Positions 37,776 through 45,816 of a DNA stretch of 61,966 nucleotides are shown in pieces. The position numbers were made by a program, and so were the translations under genes. Source of the stretch: Phil1 sp963643205 (GTDB taxonomy: Bacteria > Bacillota > Clostridia > Christensenellales > CAG-138); assembly GCA_963643205.1 (NCBI GenBank), contig CAVIJJ010000006.1, forward strand, positions 1-61,966, in the 5' to 3' direction. The notes under the pieces were generated by a model, which made no database searches, had not been told where the DNA came from, and saw nothing but the letters and a program-made list of their open reading frames with translations. The number at the start of each line of letters is the position of its first letter. The first letter of the stretch is position 1.

Positions 37776-38378
37776 TTATTCAGCCGGAGTCGTGCTGTCG
37801 TTTATTATCGCGCCTATGCGCGCAAGCAGCTCGTCCCGTCCGTCGCCCGTTTCGGCGCTGTAGCAAAGCGCCCATGGGGGAGCGCCGAGCAGCTTTGCGT
37901 TAAGATTAGCTGCCTGCTGCCGCTTTGCTTTGGAAAGCTTGTCCGCTTTGGTGGCGATAAGCGTATACGGCACGCCGTAGTATATTATCCATTCAAGCAT
38001 CTGCTTGTCGGCGGCGGTAGGCTCATGGCGAATGTCTATAAGCATAAATATATGGCTTACACATCCGCTTGAAAGATAGCTTTCCATAAGCTGGCCCCAG
38101 CTTTCCTGCTCGGATTTCGATACCTTGGCGTAACCGTATCCGGGCAGGTCAACAAGGTAAAACCCGTCGTTTATCCTAAAATAGTTGATAAGCCTGGTTT
38201 TTCCGGGGCTTGCCGATATGCGCGCAAGCTTTGAATTGCGGCACAGTGAGTTTATAAGGCTTGATTTGCCCACGTTGGATCTTCCAACCATGGCTATCTG
38301 CGGCCCGGACTGAATAAACTTACCGCCAAGGCCAAAGCTTGTTTCGAATACGGCTTTTTTAATTTCAAACTTTTCCAT
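37776..38378 (-). CDS. engB: Ribosome biogenesis GTPase EngB (YsxC)
   Basis: GTPase for 50S subunit assembly. 200 residues with G1 GRSNVGKSSL, G2 region SPGKTRLIN, G3 DLPGYG, G4 TKAD and G5 SAETG-like YSAETGDG. Begins 3 bases before the lon stop, with AAGGAT inside lon; lon-ysxC is a conserved Firmicute pair. Confidence 0.96.
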   Translation of the reverse strand: MEKFEIKKAVFETSFGLGGKFIQSGPQIAMVGRSNVGKSSLINSLCRNSKLARISASPGKTRLINYFRINDGFYLVDLPGYGYAKVSKSEQESWGQLMESYLSSGCVSHIFMLIDIRHEPTAADKQMLEWIIYYGVPYTLIATKADKLSKAKRQQAANLNAKLLGAPPWALCYSAETGDGRDELLARIGAIINDSTTPAE

Positions 38379-38380
38379 AA

Positions 38381-40732
38381 TTATCCTTGCTGAATGCCGG
38401 TATCGGCGGCATTTTTCTGCGGAACCCGCTCAAGGGCAAGCCCCACAACATCTATTGCGCTTGAAACGCCTATAATCTCCATGTTTGCCTTAACCTCGTC
38501 CGGCACGTCGCAAAGATCCTTTTCGTTGGCCTTTGGAATAAGCACGCGCTTTATTCCGGCTCGGTATGCCGCAAGCAGTTTTTCCCTTAGTCCGCCTATT
38601 TCAAGCACGCGGCCGCGCAGCGTTATCTCGCCGGTCATTGCCGTGTCTGCGCGGGCGGGTATAGCGGTTAGCGCGCTTAATATAGCGGTCATTATGGTTA
38701 TGCCGGCGCTGGGCCCGTCCTTAGGTACGGCGCCCTCGGGAACATGCAGATGTATATCGCGCTTATCAAGCGGCATTGTAATGCCAAACTCGTCCGCGTG
38801 AGCTTTTATAAACGTAAGCGCGGCCTTGGCGCTTTCCTGCATAACGTCGCCAAGCTTGCCGGTAAGTATTACCTGCCCGGAGCCAGCTACGGTCTGAACT
38901 TCTATCTGCAGCATTTCGCCGCCAAAGCTTGTCCAGGCAAGTCCGTTTGCCAAGCCAACCTCGTTTTCATTATCTATCGTGCTGTGACTGAATTTAGGCA
39001 CACCAAGGTAAGATGCAAGCTTTTGCTTGCCAACGCGTATCTTGGTTTTTCCGCTGCCTATGTCCATTGCGGCTTTGCGGCAAACTGCCGCAATCTCGCG
39101 CTCAGCTTCTCTTACGCCGGCCTCGTGCGTATAGCCTCGTATAAGCTCAATCAGCGCCTCGTCATTAATGCTGAGCTGGCTCTTTTTCAGCCCGTGCTTT
39201 TCAAGCTGCTTCGGTATAAGGTGCCGCTTAGCTATTTCAACCTTTTCGGTTTCAAGGTAACCGCTAAGCTCGATTATCTCCATTCTATCAAGCAGGGGCT
39301 TGGGAATGGCGTATTTATCGTTCGCCGTGGTTATGAACATAACCTTTGAAAGGTCATATTCCTGCTCCAGAAAATGATCGCGGAATGCGTAATTCTGCGC
39401 GCTGTCCAAAACCTCCAGCATCGCCGCGGCAGGGTCTCCGCGCATGTCGGATGTAAGCTTGTCTATTTCATCAAAGAGCAGCAGGGGATTAATGCTTCCC
39501 GCTTGGCGCATTGCGGCTATTATGCGGCCGGGCATTGCGCCTATGTAGGTGCGCCTGTGCCCGCGAATCTCCGCCTCGTCATGTATGCCGCCAAGGCTCA
39601 TCCTTACAAAGTTGCGCCCAAGTGCGCGCGCTATGCTCGAAGCTATGCTTGTTTTGCCAACGCCCGGTGGGCCTACAAAGCATATTATCTGCCCGTTCAC
39701 CTTGCCCGTAAGCTTTGCCACGGCAATGTGCTCAAGTATGCGCTGCTTAACTTTTTCAAGCCCGAAATGATCGTTATCAAGTATCTCGCGGGCGTGGTCT
39801 ATGTCCAGATTGTCCCGCGTTTCCTCGCACCATGGCAGCTCAAGCATGCATTCTATATAGTTGCGCATCTGCGGCTGCTCATGTGACGCGGCGGGAAGCT
39901 CACGGAAGCGGGTAATCTCGCGCTCAAGCTTCTCCCGTACGTTTTGAGGCATTTTCTTTTCCTTAAGTCGTTTGGCATATTCGTCGGCCTCATCCTGGTC
40001 GGTTTCGCCAAGCTCCTTGCGTATGGCCTTTATTTGCTCGTGCAGGTAGTATTCGCGCTGGCTTTTGTCCATGCTGCGCTTAACTTCCTCGGCAATGCTC
40101 CTATCTATGCGAACTATCTCAACCTCGCCCATAACGCCTGCGAGTACAAGTTTAAGCCTTTCCTCAAGGTTCAGCGTGTCAAGGACAGCCTGGCGCATGT
40201 TTGATTTTACAAATACGGCGTTAGCTATGGCGTCGGCAAACTGGCCGGCCGAGGGAATCTGGCGAATACTCTCGGCGGATTCGGCGTTTATGCGGTTGGT
40301 CAGTCCTAAATATTCGGTAAAGGACTTGTCTATTCTGCGCCTTAAAGCCTCGGCAACAAGCGGATTGCAGGGTTCATCCTCGGCCGTTTCAACGGTAACC
40401 GTAGTGTAGCTTCCGTAGCTGGCTTCTTTTATGCGGGCGCGGCAAAGGCCAAGCGCAAGCACTCTAAGCATGCCGCCCGGCAGGCTTACCGTTTGCCTTA
40501 TGCGGCATATTACGCCCATGCTGTATACATCTTCGGCCTTAACTGTTGTTTTTGTGCTGTCCTTCTGCGCGGCCAGAAAAACAAAAGAGTCGTTTTCTTC
40601 CGCGGCTTGCGCGGCGCGGCGGCTTTCCTCGCGCCCTATGTCAAAATGCAAAAGCTCGCCCGGCAGCATTACCATTCCTCTGAGCGGGATGCCGGGCATT
40701 TTCATTTCTTTATCAATAGTGAAACTATCCAA
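38381..40732 (-). CDS. lon: ATP-dependent protease Lon
   Basis: 783 residues of LonA type: N-terminal substrate domain, Walker A GPPGVGKT, Walker B LLFDEIDK, and the Ser-Lys dyad in the protease domain with PKDGPSAGITI (serine) and the lysine in GLREKLLAAYRAG. Start uncertain: a TTG at 40732 has GAGG 11 bases upstream, an ATG at 40705 (MKMPGIPLRG) matches where other Lon proteins begin but has a weak ribosome site. Leader contains a GGCGGA/TCCGCC hairpin. First gene of lon-engB. Confidence 0.95.
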   Translation of the reverse strand: MDSFTIDKEMKMPGIPLRGMVMLPGELLHFDIGREESRRAAQAAEENDSFVFLAAQKDSTKTTVKAEDVYSMGVICRIRQTVSLPGGMLRVLALGLCRARIKEASYGSYTTVTVETAEDEPCNPLVAEALRRRIDKSFTEYLGLTNRINAESAESIRQIPSAGQFADAIANAVFVKSNMRQAVLDTLNLEERLKLVLAGVMGEVEIVRIDRSIAEEVKRSMDKSQREYYLHEQIKAIRKELGETDQDEADEYAKRLKEKKMPQNVREKLEREITRFRELPAASHEQPQMRNYIECMLELPWCEETRDNLDIDHAREILDNDHFGLEKVKQRILEHIAVAKLTGKVNGQIICFVGPPGVGKTSIASSIARALGRNFVRMSLGGIHDEAEIRGHRRTYIGAMPGRIIAAMRQAGSINPLLLFDEIDKLTSDMRGDPAAAMLEVLDSAQNYAFRDHFLEQEYDLSKVMFITTANDKYAIPKPLLDRMEIIELSGYLETEKVEIAKRHLIPKQLEKHGLKKSQLSINDEALIELIRGYTHEAGVREAEREIAAVCRKAAMDIGSGKTKIRVGKQKLASYLGVPKFSHSTIDNENEVGLANGLAWTSFGGEMLQIEVQTVAGSGQVILTGKLGDVMQESAKAALTFIKAHADEFGITMPLDKRDIHLHVPEGAVPKDGPSAGITIMTAILSALTAIPARADTAMTGEITLRGRVLEIGGLREKLLAAYRAGIKRVLIPKANEKDLCDVPDEVKANMEIIGVSSAIDVVGLALERVPQKNAADTGIQQG

Positions 40733-40753
40733 ATCTTCACGGTCCTCTTTCCC

Positions 40754-40771
40754 GGCGGAGTATAATCCGCC
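40754..40771 (-). promoter_or_regulatory. Stem-loop at the 5' end of the lon transcript
   Basis: GGCGGA, 6 bases, TCCGCC, within the first 25 nt of the predicted transcript. Confidence 0.45.
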
Positions 40772-40781
40772 TCTATAAATG

Positions 40782-40810
40782 ATTATACATATATTTGCAT
40801 CAGGTTACAA
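40782..40810 (-). promoter_or_regulatory. Promoter of lon-engB
   Basis: Minus-strand TTGTAA, 17 bases, TATAAT. No CtsR box visible. Confidence 0.65.
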
Positions 40811-40831
40811 TAATATAAATTTTTAGTCGGC

Positions 40832-40860
40832 TTGAAATGTAAAACGGACCATGTTATTAT
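40832..40860 (+). promoter_or_regulatory. Promoter of the GIY-YIG gene
   Basis: TTGAAA, 17 bases, TATTAT, back to back with the lon promoter. Confidence 0.6.
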
Positions 40861-40880
40861 TTGCTCGAGGTGATTAAAAA

Positions 40881-41741
40881 GTGCCCTTCAGTAAAGCGAT
40901 ACACATGTATATATTCGATGGCAACCCAAATGGCAGAATAATGTGCGAACTTTCCAATTGGAACGGCCGTGCTTATAAAATTGCGCGTAATGAGATAAAC
41001 AAGTTTTCGGAGAGAGAGGACTCCCAAAACACGGGAGTGTACTTCCTTTTCGGAAGAGATATGGATAATAACGATACTATATACATTGGCGAAGCCGAAA
41101 AAATGGCCAACAGGCTTAAACAGCATCTAAAGGATAACTTGGCGCAGGAATGGAGCGAATGTATAGCCGTTATAAGCACGGATGATATTTTGAACAAAGC
41201 GCATATAAAATATCTGGAGCACCAGTTTTATAAGCTTGCGCAGAATTCCGGCCGCGTAATAGTGCTAAACGGCACCGTACCGACCTGCTCATCAGTATCG
41301 GAATATGATGAGGCTATGCTGCAGGAATTTATAAGCAATACAAAACTGCTTGTAAATACGCTCGGCTATAAGGTTTTTGATACGATTGACGATACAGCTG
41401 TCAGGTCAAACAATAAAGAAATGAAGTTTTACATTAAAACCGGCAGGGGAGCGGACGCGGTCGGCATTATGGTTGCGGATGGCTTTGCGGTGCTCAAAGG
41501 CTCGGCAATTGCATCGGATGTAACGCCGAGCGTCGCTCCGAATATAGTTAAAAAGCGAAACAGACTCATTGAGTCGGGGATAATAGATGAAAAATACAGA
41601 TTTACGAGGGATTACGTATTTGGCAGTTCGTCAACAGCATCGGCTGTAGTTAAAGGCACGAGCTCAAACGGCAGAGCGGACTGGAAGAATGCCGACGGTA
41701 AATCACTAAAAACCATGGAAGAAGAAATGCAGCTTAAATAG
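40881..41741 (+). CDS. GIY-YIG nuclease-domain protein with DUF4357
   Basis: 286 residues. Residues about 50-125 form a GIY-YIG domain in a degenerate GVYFLFG...IYIGEAE form, with the following Arg (MANRLKQHL) and a later Glu/His region (YLEHQFYKLA). The C-terminal 70 residues (from about 215) match the DUF4357 arrangement (GFAVLKGSAIAS, then RNRLIESGIID). Such proteins occur near restriction or mobile functions but also alone; cellular role unknown. GTG start after GAGGTGAT. Monocistronic. Confidence 0.85.
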   Translation: MPFSKAIHMYIFDGNPNGRIMCELSNWNGRAYKIARNEINKFSEREDSQNTGVYFLFGRDMDNNDTIYIGEAEKMANRLKQHLKDNLAQEWSECIAVISTDDILNKAHIKYLEHQFYKLAQNSGRVIVLNGTVPTCSSVSEYDEAMLQEFISNTKLLVNTLGYKVFDTIDDTAVRSNNKEMKFYIKTGRGADAVGIMVADGFAVLKGSAIASDVTPSVAPNIVKKRNRLIESGIIDEKYRFTRDYVFGSSSTASAVVKGTSSNGRADWKNADGKSLKTMEEEMQLK

Positions 41742-41754
41742 CCCAAAACAAACT

Positions 41755-41778
41755 CAAGCCCGCCTAATGGCGGGCTTG
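41755..41778. terminator. Terminator between GIY-YIG gene and nfnB
   Basis: CAAGCCCGCC, TAAT, GGCGGGCTTG: perfect 10-bp stem. The T-rich tail is on the minus strand, so it mainly ends nfnAB. Confidence 0.85.
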
Positions 41779-41792
41779 ATGTGTATTAAGGT

Positions 41793-43178
41793 TTATTTGT
41801 TGGCCAGATACTCGTCTATTGCCTTTGCGGCGGTCTTGCCGGCGCCCATGGCGGAAATAACGGTAGCGGCACCGGTTACGGCGTCACCGCCGGCATATAC
41901 GGCGTCGCGGCTGGTCTTGCCGGTGGCTTCCTCAACGATTATGCCGCCCTTGCGGTTAACCTCAAGTCCCTTGGTGGTGGACTTGATGAGCGGGTTGGGG
42001 GAGGTGCCCAGGGCCATTATAACGCAGTCTACGTCTATATCGTATTCGCTGCCCTCTACGGGTATCGGACGGCGACGGCCGGACGCGTCGGGCTCGCCCA
42101 GCTCCATCTTCTGGCAGTTCATGGCGCATACGCAGAACTTATCATCGCCCTTGATGGAAAGGGGACTGGTCAGCAGGCAGAATTCAATGCCCTCTTCCTT
42201 GGCGTGCTCAACTTCCTCGCGCCTGGCGGGCAGCTCGCTCTCACTGCGGCGATAAACAATCTTTACCTCGGCGCCAAGCCTTCTCGCGCAGCGCGCGGCA
42301 TCCATTGCCACGTTGCCGCCGCCCACTACCGCAACGTGCTTGCCGTGCATAATGGGGGTGTCGCTGCCTTCGCGATAGGCCTTCATCAGGTTGATACGGG
42401 TAAGGAACTCGTTGGCGGAATATACGCCCTTCAGGTTCTCACCGGGTATGTTCATGAACATAGGCAGACCGGCGCCGGAGCCTATAAACACGGCCTCGTA
42501 ACCCATTTCAAACAGCTCGTCTATGGTCAGGGTCTTGCCTATTACCATGTTGGTTTCCACGTCCACGCCAAGCGCGCTCAGGTTGTCTATTTCCTTTTGT
42601 ACTATCGCCTTGGGAAGACGGAATTCGGGAATGCCGTATACAAGCACGCCGCCTGCGGTATGCAGGGCTTCGAATACGGTCACCTTATAGCCCTTGCGAG
42701 CCAGATCACCCGCGCAGGTAAGGCCGGAAGGACCGCTGCCTACTATGGCAACCTTGTGGCCGTTGGAGGCGGGAATGTCACTGGGAACGGTGGAATGGGC
42801 ATTGTGCCAGTCCGCCACAAAGCGCTCCAGGCGGCCGATGCCGACAGGTTCGCCCTTTATGCCGCGAACGCACTTGGATTCGCACTGGGTTTCCTGCGGG
42901 CAAACGCGGCCGCAAACTGCGGGCAGGCTGGAATCGCGGGAAATTACCTGATAGGCACCCTCAAAGTCCATTTCGCGAATCTTCGCTATGAATTCTGGAA
43001 TGTGTATGTTTACGGGGCAGCCGTTAACGCAGGGCATATTTTTGCAGTTAAGGCAGCGCTCCGCTTCGTCAAGCGCTATAGCCTCGGTGTAGCCAAGCGC
43101 AACTTCCTGAAAATTGTGGTTGCGAACGTCCGGCTCCTGGGAGGGCATCGGGTTTTTCTTGGGGTTCATGTTAGGCAT
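41793..43178 (-). CDS. nfnB: NADH-dependent ferredoxin:NADP+ oxidoreductase subunit NfnB (glutamate synthase small-chain-like)
   Basis: Large subunit of the electron-bifurcating transhydrogenase NfnAB, which couples NADPH, NADH and ferredoxin. 461 residues: N-terminal iron-sulphur region CLNCKNMPCVNGCPV and CGRVCPQETQCESKC, FAD loop VAIVGSGPSGLTCAGDLA, NADPH loop VAVVGGGNVAMDAARCA, C-terminal VYAGGDAVTGAATVI. Homologous to glutamate synthase beta chain, but the preceding nfnA gene, 1 base away, supports Nfn. AGGAGG upstream. Confidence 0.9.
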   Translation of the reverse strand: MPNMNPKKNPMPSQEPDVRNHNFQEVALGYTEAIALDEAERCLNCKNMPCVNGCPVNIHIPEFIAKIREMDFEGAYQVISRDSSLPAVCGRVCPQETQCESKCVRGIKGEPVGIGRLERFVADWHNAHSTVPSDIPASNGHKVAIVGSGPSGLTCAGDLARKGYKVTVFEALHTAGGVLVYGIPEFRLPKAIVQKEIDNLSALGVDVETNMVIGKTLTIDELFEMGYEAVFIGSGAGLPMFMNIPGENLKGVYSANEFLTRINLMKAYREGSDTPIMHGKHVAVVGGGNVAMDAARCARRLGAEVKIVYRRSESELPARREEVEHAKEEGIEFCLLTSPLSIKGDDKFCVCAMNCQKMELGEPDASGRRRPIPVEGSEYDIDVDCVIMALGTSPNPLIKSTTKGLEVNRKGGIIVEEATGKTSRDAVYAGGDAVTGAATVISAMGAGKTAAKAIDEYLANK

Positions 43179-43179
43179 A

Positions 43180-44034
43180 TTATTTTACCTCCTGCTTAAA
43201 GAGATTGCACACATGCTCATGCGCCGCGCGCTCAAACTCCTTGTAGGTAGTTCCGCGGGACATGGCCTCATCAAAGTCCACTTCGTAGCCGTTGAAGTCG
43301 GGGCCGTCAACGCAGGCGAATTTGGTTATGTTCTCGCCATCGCGGTGCAGCGTAAGGCGGCAGCCGCCGCACATGCCGGTACCGTCTACCATGATGGGGT
43401 TCATGGATATTGTGCAGGGTATGCCGGTGGGCTGGGTGGCCTTAACGACGAATTTCATCATTATCAAGGGACCGATGGCTATTACTTCGTCAAACTTTTC
43501 GCCCTCCGCGAACATTTCATTAAGCGGTACGCAAACGTTGCCGTGGCGGCCGTATGAACCGTCGTCGGTCATAAGGAACATCCTGTCGGACGCGGCGCGG
43601 AAATCATCCTCCAAAATAACTATGTCCTTGGAGCGGAAGCCTATAATGCTTGTCACGTTGCAGCCCATCTCGTGAAGTTTCTGAGCTATGGGAAGAGCTA
43701 TGGCGCAGCCAACACCGCCACCAACTATGCAAACCTTCTTAAGACCATCAAGCTTTGTCGCGGTGCCGAGAGGACCTACAAAGTCATGAATGCTGTCGCC
43801 GACGTTAAGGTGGTTCAGCTTTTCGGTGGTGGCACCGACTATCTGGAATATAATCCTTACGGTACCGTTCTGCCGATCAAAACCGGCAACAGTAAGCGGT
43901 ATACGTTCTCCGTCGGCATCAACGCGCAGTATTATAAACTGGCCCGCCTCAGCCTTGGCCGCTACAAATGGAGCTTTAATGTCCATAAGAGTAACCGTTG
44001 GGTTCAGGTTTTGCTTGTTAACAATCTGATACAT
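43180..44034 (-). CDS. nfnA: NADH-dependent ferredoxin:NADP+ oxidoreductase subunit NfnA
   Basis: Small flavoprotein subunit holding the bifurcating partner sites for NAD(H). 284 residues of the ferredoxin reductase/dihydroorotate dehydrogenase electron-transfer family, with AGQFIILRV, the NAD loop CIVGGGVGCAIALP and the 2Fe-2S cysteines in GTGMCGGCR and KFACVDGPDF. First gene of nfnAB; GGAGAAAAGGG precedes the ATG. Confidence 0.9.
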   Translation of the reverse strand: MYQIVNKQNLNPTVTLMDIKAPFVAAKAEAGQFIILRVDADGERIPLTVAGFDRQNGTVRIIFQIVGATTEKLNHLNVGDSIHDFVGPLGTATKLDGLKKVCIVGGGVGCAIALPIAQKLHEMGCNVTSIIGFRSKDIVILEDDFRAASDRMFLMTDDGSYGRHGNVCVPLNEMFAEGEKFDEVIAIGPLIMMKFVVKATQPTGIPCTISMNPIMVDGTGMCGGCRLTLHRDGENITKFACVDGPDFNGYEVDFDEAMSRGTTYKEFERAAHEHVCNLFKQEVK

Positions 44035-44106
44035 GTCCCTTTTCTCCTTATTTTGTTGTGCGCAGAAGTGAAAATATCCGCGCGGAAGCCATAAATACTA
44101 ATAATA

Positions 44107-44135
44107 ATGATAACGCAGTCAATTGATAAAATCAA
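44107..44135 (-). promoter_or_regulatory. Promoter of nfnAB
   Basis: Minus-strand TTGATT, 17 bases, TATCAT; an alternative TTGACT overlaps at 44117-44122. Confidence 0.5.
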
Positions 44136-44204
44136 GAGTTATGGGCTATTAACTTAAAAGTAAGCCTGTATATGTATGCATCGGCCGCGTCGGTTTGCCG
44201 ATAG

Positions 44205-44235
44205 ATGCAAAGCCCCTCCCGGGAGTGGGAGGGGC
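44205..44235 (-). terminator. Terminator of the iron alcohol dehydrogenase gene
   Basis: Minus-strand GCCCCTCCC, 6-base loop, GGGAGGGGC, then TTT. Confidence 0.85.
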
Positions 44236-44255
44236 CGTGCGTAGAGAGATATGGA

Positions 44256-45473
44256 TTAGAAGTCAACCTCGGTATCATAGTAGCAGCACTTAAGCAGCTT
44301 TTCCATTTCTTCCTGGGTAGGAATGCGGGGATTGGAGCCGGTGCAAGCATCGCCGATAGCGTTCTTGGCTATCTCGGGCAGCCTTTCAAGGAATACTTCC
44401 TCGGGAACGAAGCCCTGCTCGGTGGGGTAGCTGTCCGGGCCGTAGTTCTTTATGCAGTGGGGAATATTGAGCGCGTCGTTCATGCCGCGCAGGTATTTGA
44501 TAAGCAGTTCAACCTTTTCGCAGTCGCAGTTGCCGCCAAGGCCCATGTAGTCGGCTATCACGCCGTAGCGCTTCCTGGCTTCCTCGTTCTTTGCGTTAAA
44601 GGCTATAACCTTGGGCAGGTACATCGCGTTGGCAGCGCCGTGTATAATATGCGCGCCGTAGTCGGCAAACGCGGCGCCGGTCTTATGGGCCATGGAGTGG
44701 ACTATGCCGAGAAGGGCGTTGGAGAATGCCATACCCGCAAGGCACTGGGCGTTATGCATTGTGTCGCGCTTTGCCATGTCGCCGTTGTAGGAATCAACCA
44801 AATCGCCCTGAATCATCTTTATGGCGAATATTGCGAGCGGGTCGGTGTAGTCACAATGCGCGGTGGAAACATAGGCCTCTATCGCGTGGGTTATAGCGTC
44901 CATGCCGGTGTGCGCGACAAGCTTCTTGGGCATCGTCTCCGCAAGGTCCGGGTCAACTATTGCCACGTCGGGGGTAATCTCAAAGTCCGCTATCGGGTAC
45001 TTAATGCCCTTTGAATAGTCGGTGATTATGGAGAACGCCGTAACCTCGGTAGCTGTGCCGGAGGTGGAGGAGATGGCGCAGAAGTGGGCTTTCCGGCGCA
45101 GCTTGGGCAGGCCGAATACCTTGCACATATCCTCAAACGTTACCTCGGGGTACTCATATTTAATCCACATGGCCTTTGCCGCGTCTATCGGTGAACCGCC
45201 GCCCATGGCTATAATCCAATCGGGCTGGAATTTAAGCATGGCATCCGCGCCGCGCATAACCGTTTCAACGGAGGGGTCGGGCTCAATACCCTCAAAAAGC
45301 TCAACTTCCATGCCGGCTTCTTTCAGGTATGAAACTGCTCTGTCGAGGAAGCCGAATCTCTTCATGCTTCCGCCGCCTACGCAAATCATTGCGCGCTTGC
45401 CCTCAAATGTCTTCAGAGCCTCAAGTGCGCCTTTGCCATGGTAAAGATCACGGGGGAGAGTAAAACGTGCCAT
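44256..45473 (-). CDS. Iron-containing alcohol dehydrogenase
   Basis: 405 residues of the group III (iron) alcohol dehydrogenase family, close to the C-terminal half of AdhE and to butanol dehydrogenases. NAD(P) loop AMGGGSPIDAAKA; iron ligands in AIVDPDL (Asp), GMDAITHAIEAYVS (His), HSMAHKTGAAF (His) and HIIHGAANA (His). Reduces an aldehyde, probably acetaldehyde or butyraldehyde, to re-oxidise NAD(P)H in fermentation. ATG 45473 follows AAAGGAA; upstream in-frame starts run through the promoter. Expression is likely governed by the 14-bp repeat array upstream. Confidence 0.92.
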   Translation of the reverse strand: MARFTLPRDLYHGKGALEALKTFEGKRAMICVGGGSMKRFGFLDRAVSYLKEAGMEVELFEGIEPDPSVETVMRGADAMLKFQPDWIIAMGGGSPIDAAKAMWIKYEYPEVTFEDMCKVFGLPKLRRKAHFCAISSTSGTATEVTAFSIITDYSKGIKYPIADFEITPDVAIVDPDLAETMPKKLVAHTGMDAITHAIEAYVSTAHCDYTDPLAIFAIKMIQGDLVDSYNGDMAKRDTMHNAQCLAGMAFSNALLGIVHSMAHKTGAAFADYGAHIIHGAANAMYLPKVIAFNAKNEEARKRYGVIADYMGLGGNCDCEKVELLIKYLRGMNDALNIPHCIKNYGPDSYPTEQGFVPEEVFLERLPEIAKNAIGDACTGSNPRIPTQEEMEKLLKCCYYDTEVDF

Positions 45474-45531
45474 AACTAAAATTCCTTTCTTGATTTGAAT
45501 TGAGATGAGCCATGTCATCTTTGACAATGTC

Positions 45532-45601
45532 ATTATAGTACACTTATATCGATAAATAAAATACGATAAAAGAATAACGATATAACAATATCGATATACC
45601 G
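45532..45601 (-). promoter_or_regulatory. Alcohol dehydrogenase promoter with four 14-bp direct repeats
   Basis: Minus-strand -10 TATAAT at 45532-45537 with a weak -35 (TTTATT, 45555-45560). From 45546 to 45601 CGATA recurs at 45550, 45564, 45578 and 45592, exactly every 14 bases; unit form A-W-A-W-CGATA-W-A-N3. The array covers the -35 and extends upstream, suggesting cooperative binding of a regulator. Confidence 0.7.
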
Positions 45602-45642
45602 TTAACAATCATCAAGAGCCCAAATTCGAGCAAAAAGTAAAA

Positions 45643-45659
45643 TTGTGCAAATTGCACAA
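45643..45659. promoter_or_regulatory. Perfect palindrome between alcohol dehydrogenase and island gene
   Basis: TTGTGCAA-A-TTGCACAA, 8+1+8 perfect. It shares TTGTG and CACAA with Rex-type operators but the spacing is 17 rather than 18 bases. Confidence 0.5.
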
Positions 45660-45700
45660 AAATTATTTCCGTTTTATTTGAAACAAATCTAAATACCCTC

Positions 45701-45731
45701 TTGATTTTTTCGGGGGGGGGTGAGATATAAT
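45701..45731 (+). promoter_or_regulatory. Promoter with G9 tract in the spacer (phase-variable type)
   Basis: TTGATT (45701-45706), 19-base spacer containing C and nine G (45712-45720), TATAAT (45726-45731). Loss of two G would give the ideal 17-base spacing. Poly-G spacers of this kind switch expression by slippage in known phase-variable promoters. Confidence 0.6.
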
Positions 45732-45816
45732 CTTTTTGATGCATAAACTACATCTGTGCATAATGTAAAAAACAAACATTTCCCTAAGAAAAACTAAAAA
45801 TTGGAGGTATCTTTTC

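Noticed and set aside
41793..43178. Glutamate synthase small subunit
   Set aside because: Same family, but adjacency to nfnA and absence of a large glutamate synthase gene favour NfnB.
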